From the NCBI GenBank assembly GCA_037367355.1, contig CM074699.1:2108001-2172000 (forward strand): 64,000 bases of DNA, in the 5' to 3' direction. Position numbers and translations under genes: made by a program. The notes under the pieces were generated by a model that was given only the letters and a program-made list of their open reading frames with translations, was not told where the DNA came from and ran no database searches. Positions within the stretch are counted from its first letter, which is position 1. Each line of letters starts with the position of its first letter. Positions 11,576 to 23,765 of this stretch are shown piece after piece. Source of the DNA: Neoscytalidium dimidiatum (lineage: Eukaryota > Ascomycota > Dothideomycetes > Botryosphaeriales > Botryosphaeriaceae).

Positions 11576-13339
11576 ATGTCGAAACCAGACGAAAAGAACG
11601 TCGCCGTCGCATCGACCAATCATGCGGATGTGACAGCAGGAGCATCGAGCTCTCTCCACCATGGCTCCTGGTGGAAGAGTCTGAAAGAAAGGGCAGAACT
11701 GCCTGTAAGCCAGAGCTCCTACGCACCGGACAGCAAATGGAGCAACGCAGACCTGGATCCCGTTCCGTTCGAGCGACAGACATGGCGCACGTACAACTTT
11801 GTTACATACTGGATCTCGGATGCCTTTGCCGTATCTAATTGGCGCATCGGCAGCTCTTTGATCGCGATCGGCCTATCTTGGAAGCTGTCTCTCGCCGCGG
11901 TTGCAATTGGGAATTTTGTCACGGCTTTGGTAGTGACGTACAATGGACTGATAGGTGCACGCCTCCATATCCCGTTCACTGTCCAAGCTCGTTCTGCCTT
12001 TGGCTTCTATTTTTCCTATGTCATGGTCATATTCCGAGTTATCATCTCCATCTTTTGGTATGGGATTGGGACTTACACGGGAGCCGAGTGCATCCAGTCG
12101 ATGTTGTATGCGATTTGGCCGTCCTTCCGATCTCTGCCAAATCGCCTTCCGGCGTCAGCCAACATCACTACGGGATTCATGGTGTCATACGTCATTTACT
12201 GGATCATTTGCTTGCCGTTTCATTATATTCCCGCCCATCAGCTTCGATGGTTCTTTACATTCAAAAGTGTGGTGTCTCCAATAGCGGGATTCGCGATCAT
12301 TGGATGGTAAGAAAAAAGAATCATGTGAAATCCATGGGCCTGGATTAACATCTCCAGGATTGTCAACACGACAGGGGGCGGCAATGCCGTCTTTCAGTAC
12401 GGTAATCAGGTGCGGGGTTCCTCTCTCGGCTGGGCTTTCATGAATGGTGTCAATGCAATGATTGGTAATTTCGCAACGCTCGGTACCACTCCTCCCATCG
12501 ACTGAGTTAGGCCTGCGAGCTAATTCATTCTCCTAGGGGTTAATATGAATGACTTCGCTCGTTATTCTCGGGACCCACGGAGCCCTTATATCCAGCTCGT
12601 AATAATCCCGGCAGTCTTTACCGTCATGATGCTCTTTGGTATCATTGGCGCCAACGGCTCGAGATTGATTTACGGTGAGGTCCTGTGGGATCCACTGATG
12701 ATCATAGACAACTGGATGTCGCCCGGGGGGCGAGCAGCGGCTTTCTTCTGTGCCTTGGCCTTTTTGATAGCCAGTATCGGGGTCAATATCTCGGCTAACA
12801 GTATTTCGGTTGCTGTCGATTTGAGCACGCTATTTCCGCGGTACTTGAACCTACGCAGAGCTCAATACGTCTGCGCAGTCATCGGTGCGTGGGCCATGAC
12901 GCCATGGAATATTCTGGCGTCGGCGGAGACGCTGATCAATTTCATGAATGGATACTCGGTGTGGCTTGCACCGATCTCGGGAATACTGATATCGGATTAC
13001 TACCTCGTCCACGGACAAATGGTGAACGTGGCTGAGATGTACCGACCGCACGGCATCTACTCATATGAGCGATGGGGTACCAACTGGCGGTCAGCTGTTG
13101 CATTTGTCGTGGGCTTTGCGCCTTTGCTTCCGGGCTTTGCTAAGAGCGTGACTTCGAGTGCGGATGTGGGTGTTGGAGCACAGCATCTGTACTATCTGGG
13201 ATACTGGTATGGGTTCCTCGCCAGCTCCGCACTGTATGTTATGCTCAGTAAAGTTTGGCCGCCGAAGAGTCGGTGGACGGGAAAGACAATCAAAGCGTCT
13301 TTGCTGGAGGATGAAGCAGGAGTGGATGCTAGATGCTGA
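11576..13339 (+). CDS. NCS1 nucleobase:cation symporter (purine/uracil/allantoin permease family)
   Basis: A plasma-membrane transporter of about 552 aa. Three exons are inferred: 11576-12306, 12358-12482 and 12537-13339; the junctions rebuild GW|IVNTTGGG and FATL|GVNMNDFARY. Family marks are the N-terminal WSNADLDPVPFERQTW region, YWISDAF before the first helix, the helix-3 segment HIPFTVQARSAFGFY, NDFARYSR after helix 6, and many hydrophobic segments. It ends with a short hydrophilic tail. NCS1 members carry uracil, cytosine/adenine, allantoin or thiamine-like substrates. The neighbouring adenine deaminase suggests a purine base, but the sequence alone does not settle specificity. It shares a promoter with that deaminase. 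Confidence 0.92.
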
Positions 13340-13602
13340 GTCCGGAACAAGATGGGAAGCAAAGGTCAATCAATCGGAGAGCGGGATTCTGATGTTCGGC
13401 ACCAGAAGCAGAGAACCTAACGTGTGTTTGAGTCGCAGCTGGGCGGAGACATACATAGAAAGTCATTGCGTGCGCGACCGACCGCCTTCCGTATTTAGTA
13501 AAGGCGCGGGTAATTGCCGGCGGGCGCGACACACTTTGGTGAAATCCATTGACGCGAGTTTCGCGACCCCACAGCCGCAGCGACCGCAACAACACCGCAG
13601 CC

Positions 13603-15930
13603 ATGGCGCCCAGCTACGATAACTTACCAGTCGACGACGACTTCGACGAGAGTGAGATCGACTTCTCCGACCTGACAGCCCAGTACGAGGTGCGCCTGGA
13701 GGAGGGTTTGGACGCCTTCGTCGTCATCGATGGCCTGCCCATCGTGCCCGAGGCTAGCCGCGAAAAGCTCATCAAGTTCCTGCTGCGCAAGCTCAACACT
13801 GTCGGTCGCGCCTCGCAGGAGAGTGTCTTCATGCCCATGAATGATGAGGGCATGACCGAGGGGTACGCTCGCCCCGAGCTTGCCGCACTGCCTGGCGCAC
13901 ACTGACACCCATGTGCAGATATGCCTTCGTCGAGTTCGGCGCCCCCAGCGAGGCCGTCGCTGCCGTCAAAGCCCTGCACCGCACTCCGCTTGACAAGAAG
14001 CATACCATACTAGTCAACAAACTGACCGATATCGAGCGCTATGGCCGCGAGGGCCGCATCGACGAGGAGTACAAGGAGCCCCACATCGAACCCTTCCAAG
14101 AGAAGGAGCATCTGCGCTCGTGGCTGGCCGACCCACGCGACCAGATTGCCATGTACCGCGACAAGAAGGTCGGCGTCTTCTGGCATGAGAAGGAGGAAGC
14201 TCCGGAGCCTGTGGTCGATCGCGAGCACTGGACCGAGCTCTTTGTCGAATGGTCGCCGCTCGGTACCTACCTCATGTCCGTCCACGACCAGGGTGTTCAG
14301 CTGTGGGGTGGCAAGTCGTGGAGCAGGCAGAAGCGTTTTGCCCACCCTGGCGTGAAGCTAGTCCACTTCTCTCCCGGCGAGAAGTACCTGGTCACCTGGT
14401 CGCCCCAGCCACTGCAGGTTGACGAATCGCGCCCTATCCCGAACCTCTCTGTGGACGAGGATGGCAAGAACTACATTATCTGGGATATCGCCACCGCAAA
14501 GCCGCTTCGCTCCTTCGTTACCATTGACCTTCCTCCCTCGACCGACGAGAACGGGCAGCCTGTTAAGAAGAAATTGCAGTGGCCCACTTTCAAGTGGTCG
14601 GCCGATGACAAGTATGTCGCACGTATGACACAGGGCCAGTCAATCGCTATCTACGAGCTTCCCCGCATGAACCTGCTTGACAAAACCTCCATCAAGATCG
14701 AGGGTGTTATGGACTTCGAGTGGGCCCCGGCTACTCCCCAGCGCGACGGTGTTAAGCAATACGAACAACTTCTTTGTTACTGGACTCCCGAACTCGGCAG
14801 TGCTCCTGCCAAGGTTGGGCTCATGAGCATTCCCTCCAAGGAAATCGTGCGAACACGGAATCTGTTCAACGTTGCCGATGCGAAGCTTCATTGGCAATCA
14901 GATGCTGCCTATGTCTGCGTCAAGGTTGACATTCAAAAGACCAAGTCAAGGAAATCGATGACCACAAACCTCGAAATTTTCAGAATCAAGGAGAAGGGAG
15001 TCCCGGTCGAAGTCATCGATTCTGTCAAGGAGACCGTTATCAACTTTGCCTGGGAGCCCAAGGGTAACCGCTTCTGTCTCATCACCACCGGCGAGCTTCC
15101 TTCTGGTCCTGCAGCACCAAAGACATCGGTTGCTTTCTTCGCCCCCGAGAAGACCAAGGGTAACACCGTTGGCAACTTCAAGCACGTTCGGACCCTTGAC
15201 AAGAAGTCTAGCAACGGCATCTACTGGTCACCCAAGGGCCGCTTTGTAGTGGTTGCCACCCTCGGCTCGCAGGCCTCGTTTGACCTTGATTTCTGGGATC
15301 TTGACTTTGAGGGAACCCCTGATGAGGCGACTAAGGATCTCCAAGCAAACCTCCAGCTCATGGCCTCCGGCGAGCACTACGGTATTACCAGCGTCGAGTG
15401 GGATCCCTCTGGCCGCTACGTCGCGACCGTTTCGTCTGCATTCATGCACCCGGTAAGTGCACTTCTCCCTCTGCTGTGCCCCCAACCTTTGAAGAACCAC
15501 AATGATCTCCTAACAGAAGCACCACCCCTCGCAGATGGAAAACGGCTACAAGATCTGGGACTTCAAAGGCCAGCTGCTGCGCGAAGAGCAGATCGAGCGG
15601 TTCAAGCAATTTGTCTGGAGACCGCGCCCGCCGACTCTCCTGTCCAAGGAGGAGCAAAAGAAGATCCGCAAGAACCTGCGCGAGTACAGCAAGATCTTCG
15701 AGGAGCAGGACTTCGAGAAGAAGAACACGGCCAACCGTGCCGTTGTCGAGAAGCGGCGCCGCCAGCTCGAGGAGTGGATCGCCTGGCGCGAGCGCGTCAT
15801 CAAGCAGCTCAAGGAGGAGGCCATCGAGATCCTGGGCGGCAACGATGGCGCTGTCGATGCCGAGGATGGCGAAGTCATTGAGGAGGTGGTTGAGGAGATC
15901 ATCGAGGAGACGGAAGAAGTCGTCTCGTAG
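13603..15930 (+). CDS. PRT1: Translation initiation factor eIF3 subunit B (Prt1)
   Basis: The scaffold subunit of eIF3, which helps recruit the 43S complex to mRNA. About 729 aa from exons 13603-13862, 13919-15452 and 15535-15930. The start GCCATGGCG has a strong context. An acidic N-terminus is followed by an RRM ([17 protein letters not shown]; about residues 40-125), then a WD40-type beta-propeller ([15 protein letters not shown]-like repeats, [11 protein letters not shown]; about 180-620), and a basic coiled C-terminal helix that in Prt1 contacts eIF3i and eIF3g. The third exon joins [15 protein letters not shown] as expected. Length is normal and nothing is degraded. The acidic tail ([15 protein letters not shown]) is typical. 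Confidence 0.97.
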
Positions 15931-17285
15931 ATGAGTGGTTGGTGCAGCATGTGGTCTCAGTGGATTATTGATTGGAGAGGAAACGAACGTTTCTAGAGTA
16001 AAAATGGGATATGGAATGGGGATGATTCATGCACATGTCATAGAATGCGGTGGTTCAAAATGGTCATAATAAGACTCTTTTTACCGAGTGCTATTTTTTC
16101 ATCTCCCTCCTTACTTCCCCTTTTCTGGTCAGTTCGGGGGAAAATCGAAGGAGAGATATTGAACATTCCACTGGATAATGTGGGACGCTTGCCGGTGCAA
16201 TGACTTTATTGATGTTTGGACAACGTTCTGATCTGTGCCCTCGATGTGGAGAGCACGAAACCCTGCGGCGGGCAGCGATCAGAGGTTGATCTTCGTAGGG
16301 CCCGCTGGTTCCCTATAGTCGGGAGGGCAAGTCCCTATGCTCAGTTCAGAAGTCGGTTCGCGAAGTGACGTGACATAAATATAGCTCCGATAATGGGGAT
16401 CCGGAAACGACCTTCCAATGTATCGATAGTCCTTGCGCATCCTATCCAGCCATTATTCCGATCATCTGTGCGTCCTTTTCTCGTGCTTCAGTGCTCGTGC
16501 GCAGATGAGCTATGCCGGGTGTTCTCCGTCTCGGATGCTTTTCCCGTGGTCCATCTGACGTGGACGTGCCGTTGCATCCGGATGAGAAAAGGGATAATAT
16601 CATACGGCACTAGAGCGGGCGGGTCAAAGAGAGAAGGCTAGAGTCATAGCCAGACAGATAGCATCTCGGCGACGCATATCCTTCCTCCTTATAGCTCGTA
16701 GTTTGTACTGGCTGTGTTGCGAGCTTGTCTCGGCCCTGAGGTGTCCGGGCTCTCTCCTTGTGCGCTTAGAGTCATAAAATTTTCGAGCTCAAGTCTCTCG
16801 GGGAGCGAGAGGTGAAGGTGGCAAGACTGCAGAAACGCTTTCTAGTGCTTCTGCTTGGCGGGGTAATTCATATTTGAGAAAATGCGGTAAGGCAGAAAAG
16901 ATGATGGGTATCTGAGCCGGCCGTTCAGAACCTTTGCTTTACTTTGGGAGAGAAGCAATGTCGCAGTGAAAGTTTGCGGAAATGTGCAAAATGGATATCG
17001 GGCTCGCAGAACAATTTCAAAACAAAAGTATGTTACATGCAGCATAACAATGAGAACGAGTGCTGTCCACATTGGGAATATGGCAGAAAGAATAGAAGAT
17101 CTGGTGACCGTAGTCAACAGGAGAAACAAAAGCGCCAAATCATAAACTCCCTTCCCCCATCATCGTTTGGCTGATGCAATCGTATGCTCGAACAATTCTG
17201 CCAAAATCTTTCGACGTATGCAACAGAACACCAAGTCCTCTTAGCGAGTCGAGAAACCGGCACAAAAACATTCAACGTGTCCTGC
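15931..17285. other. Convergent 3' intergenic region
   Basis: About 1.35 kb between the eIF3b stop and the exchanger stop. Only short ORFs without conserved features are seen; it presumably holds the two 3' UTRs and terminators. No repeats or RNA genes were recognised. Confidence 0.5.
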
Positions 17286-20200
17286 TCAATTGATGTTCTC
17301 GTCCCCGTATCCCAGAGCCTCGGCCACAACGTTACCAATCGTACTTACTGTCCACAGCGCTACCAGACTGCATCCAATTACCCGATCCATTCGCCACTTC
17401 CTTAGTGGCACCATAACCAATAGTCCCAGTAGCGTGACCAGTAGCGTGGCGCCGCTCACGATCAACGTGCTACTAATGTCTAATTGATAGGGCTTGAAAT
17501 GCAGCGGGTGGTCTGGGTGTTTCTCGTGTTTATGCTCGGCATGCTTGATCGTCATATAGCAACCGCTCAGTCCAATTCCAAGAAGAATGTTGAGCATCGG
17601 CCCACCGAAGCATGCAGAGAGCGCCATGACGGGGAAACCAAGACGGGCAACGGTGATGTCCGCTACGAGATCACCAAGCGAGTTTCCAACCGCGAAGACA
17701 GTAAGGCCGAGAATAGCATCACTGATATTGAGGATGGCGCCAAGAGTTTTGAGGACACCTACAACCTCGTTGGCAATGGTACTGATCCAAGCGATAGCCA
17801 CGACGAAGCCAGCAAAGCAGAGGAGGTTGCGCCATTTCGGGGGCCGGTCGGGTGTCGTGGTAAGCAGGAGGAGAAGCAGAATGGCGAGACTGCAGGCGAG
17901 GCTGATGAGAACCGGGCGAATGAGCGCCCGCGGATGATCAATTTGAAAGTTGGCCCATAAAATGATAATGACGAAAAGAGGCGCCGTGAAGATCTGAACA
18001 ATGATAAGCCAACGGTCCCATTGCTTAGGCTCGGATGATGAATCGGCTGTTTGAGGACGGCGACTCATAACCTCAGGAGATTGATGCATTGGTCCCACGG
18101 AAGGTGAAACAATCACCATCGGCGACCGATCATGATACACATTTCGATGCTGAGTTTCATGAGCCGCGGCTATACCGGCTGTGCTACCGTGGCCTGCCAC
18201 ACCATGCGTGTCTATTGCCTCAGTATGAGGGTGGCTGCTTACGGCTGGAGGCTCGTCATCCGGGGCGATCACAGTGATGGTGCTGGGTGCTGATCGGTGA
18301 TTGCTGGCAGGAGTCCTCGTCATGGGACTGGGAAGATTGAACTCTGCCAGGGCATCCTCTTCGTCATCGTCCTTATCACTCTCGACAACCGGGAGAGTAA
18401 TTGCTAGCAAGAAGACGCTTGGTGCCGCGACGAGACCGAGCAACTTTCCCCAAACACTCTTCTCTCGGAAGTCACAAAGAGTAGGGAAGAGTTTCGAGAT
18501 GATTCTCTGCGGGGTAGGCAATACTCGGCTGGGCCACCACGCTGGGGGCTTCTCATCCTCCTCCTCTATTTCAGGGAAATGTTCGTTCGGAAACAATGAC
18601 ACGGGCGACGCGCTAGGAGAGACAAGACGCAGACTACCCGGGCGAGATCCGCTTTGAATCGACCACCCGTAGTCTCGATATGCTGGAAATGGTGATAGAT
18701 CTTGACCGGCATGCGCGGACTTTGGAATGTCCAACTTCGGGAGATGCTTGGGGCTCACTGCTGTAGAAGAGGATGTTGACAGGTGCGTGTCCGGTTGCGG
18801 ACTTGGCGTTAAGTGCTGATCTGGCGGGGCGAGATGGTCGGGCGATAACGATCTACGATGCTGGTGGACAGCGGGACTGACGCCTCTGCTGGCCGACTGG
18901 AAAGGCGAAGGGGACAGAGCGAGGGCAGGGGAACGTCCTCCCCGGGACGAGGCATCCGAAGTCCTTCTAGAGTTGTTGGGGGGGACTTTGAGGCTGTTAT
19001 TGTCCTCGTCCAGGGGCCCTAGGAGATCTTGCTGCTGAACATGTGGTCTCAATGAACTAGGGTCCAGCATCAACCCATCTGCGTCGTTTGCCGACACAGC
19101 GCGAACGCGATTACCTCCTGCCGCCCGCACGTCCAGATTTGGTCGTATGACGACTGTCGGTGCACCGTGCTGCCCTTCCGGCGCGATCTCGTAAGGCGGT
19201 CTTGCGGCGGGATCAGAAATCGAGGACATATGATCTTGCTGTTGGGCCGTCGTAAAGGTCGGATCATCGGAGTAACGGCGTAGGTTGATCGGCATGGACT
19301 GGATGTTCCGCGATTTCTTGAGAGAGGTCATGACAGCACGAAACTCCAGAGCTCCAACCAGACTGGGACGGATGGGGGGCGGCCGCGTATGACGTCGTTC
19401 TCCAAGGCGTGGTCGGCTTAGACGCATGTTGCGATTGAGCTCTCCCAGCCATCGCTCTCTCACTTCCTCGTCCGCGCTCTCGAACCCAAGATCATCGTCG
19501 TCGCTGTTGTTCTGCTCCAACGCGAACAAGTCCTCGACTGACGTGCTGTGGGAGCGACGGTTCCTTCCGTCCACACTGGCATCTTCCTCGTCATGGTAGG
19601 GTTCAAAAACCTCGGCTTCCTCACCACCAGGGGTCACGTAATGGCCTCTTGCCATAGCTTCAATATGTCTCCTCCGTTGTCTGCGGCCATGCCACCAGTG
19701 CCACCACAACACAAAAAGTACGTATGCAACGTAGAAGCCGACCATTGCGGCACATTCCCACAGAGACAGCCTTCCGTCTACCAGGAAAACCATGCTGAAT
19801 GCGGCGGCAAAGATAAAGAACGAGACATCACGGACGAAGCTCCTCCGGTCTACCTTGAAGGGACGGACCAGGGCCATGGAGCCAGCGACTACGGCGGTGA
19901 TGAAGCCAGCAGCGCCAATGAGCTCGCCGACAGCCAAACTGCCACTGTTCGTCTTCATGGCGGCAAAGGTGGAGAAGACGTCGGGGCTTCCGTTGCCGAA
20001 GGCTAGGAAAGTGACGCCAGCCATGCTCTCGCTCATGCCCAGGAGATTTGATATGGTGCTGAGATTGACGCAAAAGAAATCACTGGCGGCGATGCCGATG
20101 GTGGAGAAGAGTAGGGCGAGCCATGCCACGAGAATGGCGAAGGCGACAGGCTTGGCGTGGGGCAGGCGGCAGTAGTAGAGCTGCAGGTAGGAAAAGATGC

Positions 20201-20547
20201 CGGCTTCCTCGTCGGGGCAGTTTGCGCGGACGAAGGCGCACTTATCGGGGGCATGGTGGACCAAGCGACACTTGGGCAACGTCAGTGCTGCGGTGTCGCG
20301 TGCGGAGCGGGAGACAACGTACCTCTTCGTCCTGCACAGCCAGGTCGCGTCGCAAGAGGCCTGAGGCATCGAGGGTGGCAGACGGCGGGCGCGCATCCAG
20401 GAACAGGGTGGCAGCAGCGATTGCGCATACGAGGAGTATCGTCACAAAGAATGGGCGGGCGGAGAAGGCGGGCTTCTTCCTGATGCGAGTGGGAGTGGAC
20501 GAGGGCTGGTGCGGCCGGCGCAACATAGAAGGCGTAAGATCTGCCAT
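17286..20547 (-). CDS. Na+/Ca2+-exchanger-family membrane protein (yeast YDL206W-like)
   Basis: A cation/Ca2+ exchanger of the CaCA superfamily, probably in an internal or plasma membrane, about 1069 aa. Exon 1 is 20547-20323 and exon 2 is 20270-17286 (join EE|CRLVHHAP). An N-terminal helix near residues 25-45 is followed by a lumenal segment with several Cys, then the first alpha-repeat with FLAFGNGSPDVFSTFAA. A long hydrophilic, Ser/Pro-rich loop of about 450 residues separates it from the second cluster, with the second alpha-repeat VFAVGNSLGDLVADITVA and ACFGGPMLN. Both acidic residues of the repeats (Asp after GSP, Asp after SLG) are present, so transport is plausible. The large loop is likely a regulatory, phosphorylated region. 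It is divergent from the condensin gene across a repeat-rich promoter. Confidence 0.92.
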
Positions 20548-20870
20548 ATCGACAGGGCTCCTCGGGGAGAGGGGTGGACATTGGGTCACGTCGCAGAAGC
20601 AGAAGCAGGACTCAGGCGGCGGTCTCGTAGGTTTTTGAGGACGGGCGGGCAGGAAAGCTGGGCAGCGGCGCAAGTAGTAGCAGCGCTGGACCAAGGTGCG
20701 CTAGAGCAGCGGCAGATGGCCCATGTGCCAACCAGTGACGATGCGCCGGCGGGACGCTCTGTCACACGCTGGCCCGGGTCAAGGCAGCGCGCCGTGAGCC
20801 GGGCGAGCTGCGAGGGTGGGTGAGTGGTGTGGCGGTGCGCGCTGTGGCGTCAGCAGCCGTGACGGATTGC

Positions 20871-20910
20871 GTGTCTGCGTGTCTGCGTGTCTGCGTGTCT
20901 GCGTGTCTGC
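20871..20910 (+). repeat. Tandem octamer GTGTCTGC x5
   Basis: Five perfect head-to-tail copies of GTGTCTGC, followed by a degenerate sixth copy (TTGTCCGC). It lies in the divergent promoter. Confidence 0.93.
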
Positions 20911-21040
20911 TTGTCCGCCCGCCCTGGCCGTTCGCTAAGGCGGCAGCACGTCGAGCCAAGGCCAAGGCCGCCCTCCCGCTCCGACCGCCTGTGTTTTGGT
21001 CCGTAAACACACTCACTGCACAGCATCTCCGACCACGCCT

Positions 21041-21075
21041 CACGCCGCACGCCGCACGCCGCACGCCGCACGCCG
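21041..21075 (+). repeat. Tandem heptamer CACGCCG x5
   Basis: Five perfect copies of CACGCCG, followed about 10 bp later by about two and a half copies of CCCACG. It ends about 90 bp upstream of the condensin ATG. Confidence 0.93.
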
Positions 21076-21167
21076 CCCACAACCCACGCCCACGCCCACG
21101 CATGGTTGCCGCGCGCTGATATCGCTCTCATCCCCGCTCCGAAACGACTGAGCGTCTGCTGCCCGCC

Positions 21168-23765
21168 ATGCCGCGCGCTCGCGACCGCTACTCGTCCGTT
21201 GCGACGCCGCACAAGCACACGCCCATCAAGTCCGTCCCCACCCTTCTGCCGCCAGGCTCTCCTCTAATCTGCCTTGCAGGGTCCCTCTCAATGACGATAA
21301 GCAGGAGAAGGCCAAGCGCCTTCAGTCGCGCCAGGCCCTCCATGAGACCCAGATGAACCAGATCCGCGCTGCCGCAACCCCCGTTCGGCGTCGTCAGACC
21401 TTGACCGGCCAGAGCCAGTTTACCCCGGGCGACCATGACGAAAACACCTTCCACGTCGGCGGCGATGCCGTCACCCCCATGAAACGCGTGCCGATCCTGG
21501 CCAACTTCGAGGAGTGGATGAAGATGGCTACCGACAACGTGAGTTCGCTAGAGCCGCACAACGGACACCGGCCACGACGTGCTGACTGTAGTGGAAGAAA
21601 ATCAATGCCAACAATTCCTGGAACTTCGCTCTAATCGATTACTTCCATGACATGTCGCTACTGAAGGAGGGTGACAGCGTCAATTTCCAACGCGCGAGTT
21701 GCACCCTCGACGGCTGTGTCAAGATCTACACCAGCAGAATCGACAGCGTCGCCACCGAAACAGGCAAGCTGTTGAGCGGTCTGGCTACAAGCAGCGACAA
21801 GAAGCGCAAGGGCGACGATGCAGAAGGGGACGGCGAGGATGGCGAGGACGATGAGGAGGACGGTGAAGATGGCCACAGGAAGAAGACACGGAAACGGGCA
21901 CAGCGATCCGCCGAATCCACGCTGGTTTCGTCGTTTGCTCAACTGCAATTGAAGAAGATGGAGATGGAGCTCTCCGTCGATCCACTTTTCAAGAAGGCTT
22001 CTGCCGATTTCGATGAGGGCGGCGCAAAAGGCCTTCTGCTGAATCATCTCTCCATCGACACCAACGGCCGCATTGTTTTCGATAGCAGTGATGACATGGA
22101 ACCGGGTCAGGATAAGGCCGAGGCCGCCGAGGACGCCCAGGAGCAGGACGAAGACAAGATGGATGTGGACGGCGAGGAAGCCCGACCGGAGCCGGAAGTG
22201 ACCCAGCACGTAGATATTGACATCTCAGCCCTGGGTGCCAAGTTTTTCCCGGATCTGTCAATCTTGGATGGTCAAGATATCTGTCCTTCGCTGAAAAACT
22301 TCGATCTGGGTGACCCGAATGCAACAAATCTGCCCTTCCTGAAGGCCCCTGAGGACTGGAGAAACGAAAACAAGGATGATGAGCAAGCCGACGGTTCCGG
22401 TGGATTTCTTGCGGACGGCTTCGACGATGACGACGATCTAGGCGCATTTGACCTACCTGCAGAGACTGGATTTGGTGAAGGTGGTGAGGTGTGGGCAAGA
22501 GAAGCAGCTTTGGAGACTCAGATGCGTGTCCATACCATGGGTCCTGGTAGCGACGACCGGGAAGGCGAAGAAGGCATGGATGAGGTTGGAGGCTTCGACG
22601 CAGACCGAACCCACTTTGGAGTAACATTAACAGCTGGCCGGGAGCAAGACCAGGAGAATATTCTGAACTACTTCGACAAAGCGTTATCAAAGAACTGGGC
22701 AGGCCCTGAACACTGGCGCATCAGGAGAATCAAGGATATCAACAAGGCTAACGAGGCGGGTCCAACAAAGAGGAAGGAGAAGGAGCCTTTCCAGATTGAC
22801 TTCTCTGCTCCCATGACACAGTCAGTAGCTGATGCGTTGTACACGTCCGCAACCACCTCATCCTCAATTTCATTACCCAAATCCCAGTGGAAGTCCAGAT
22901 CCCGCAACCTCCTCCCCGATGACAAACACTTCAACTCCCGGCAACTCCTCCGCCTGTTCTTGAAGCCCAAAGCTCGCATGGGTGCGCGCCAAAAATCAGG
23001 CTCCAACGGCAATAAGGATGGTCAGAAGCAGCTTCAGGAGCCTGAAGGCGAGATGGACGAAGTATTTTGGGCGCGCAACGAGGACCACACAGCTCAGAAT
23101 CATGAGAGCGAAGACGCACCCGTACAAGGAGACTATGACGCAGATTTCTTCCAAGACGACGGACTTGGTGCCGTGGGTGGAGACGAGGATAGCGACATAT
23201 TTGCCGACGCCCGCGAGATGTTTTCACCTCCTCCAGAGTTCAAGGAAGGTGCTCAGCCAGGCGAAAACAGCGTGCTCAATGGCAATCAGGAAGGCGCATT
23301 TGGTACACAGCTCGTCACGCAGAGCAGGAGATTCCGACCTGAATACGTGCAATACGCGCGTGTGGCGAAGAAGGTTGACGTACGCCGGCTAAAGGAGGAG
23401 ATGTGGCGCGGCATTGGTATTGAGGAAATCGAGGAAGACAACGAAGACGTAAGTCCCATCGGAGAATCTGACAGTGCCACTTGACTGCATTCGCTAACAA
23501 ACATTGATAGTCTGTGTTGCAGAACAAGACTCCAGCCCCACCCGCTCCAAAAGCCTCTGATGGATCGCTCAAATTTACCGACATTGTCAACAACTTGCAA
23601 GCAGTATATCCAAAGAAGCAAATGTCCGACATCTCGACGAGCTATTGTTTCATTTGTTTACTGCACCTTGCCAACGAGAAGGGTCTAGTGATCGAGAATC
23701 AAGAGGACTTCACTGATCTCACTATCAGGAAGGACCCGAGGGCTATCCTTGAAGGGGCAGAGTAA
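21168..23765 (+). CDS. BRN1: Condensin complex subunit 2 (kleisin, Barren/Brn1/Cnd2)
   Basis: The kleisin that closes the SMC2-SMC4 ring of condensin and holds the HEAT-repeat subunits; it acts on mitotic chromosomes. About 810 aa from exons 21168-21229, 21280-21538, 21592-23448 and 23511-23765. The first donor (GTCCGT) is weaker than the others, so the extreme N-terminus is less certain. Family marks are NFEEWMKMATDN-WKKINANNSWNFALIDYFHDM, then VNFQRASCTLDGCVKIYTSRIDSVATETGKLL split over the next exon, the central FFPDLSILDGQ...CPSL block, and the C-terminal winged-helix region (FTDIVNNL, ISTSYCFICLLHLANEKGL). Acidic low-complexity segments at about residues 150-210 are normal in this family. 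Confidence 0.96.

Larger units (their letters stand above)
20548..21167. promoter_or_regulatory. Repeat-rich divergent promoter (exchanger / condensin)
   Basis: A 620-bp GC-rich spacer between two divergent start codons. It carries an 8-bp tandem array (20871-20910) and a 7-bp tandem array (21041-21075) followed by CCCACG repeats (about 21085-21100). No clear TATA box was seen. Confidence 0.5.
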
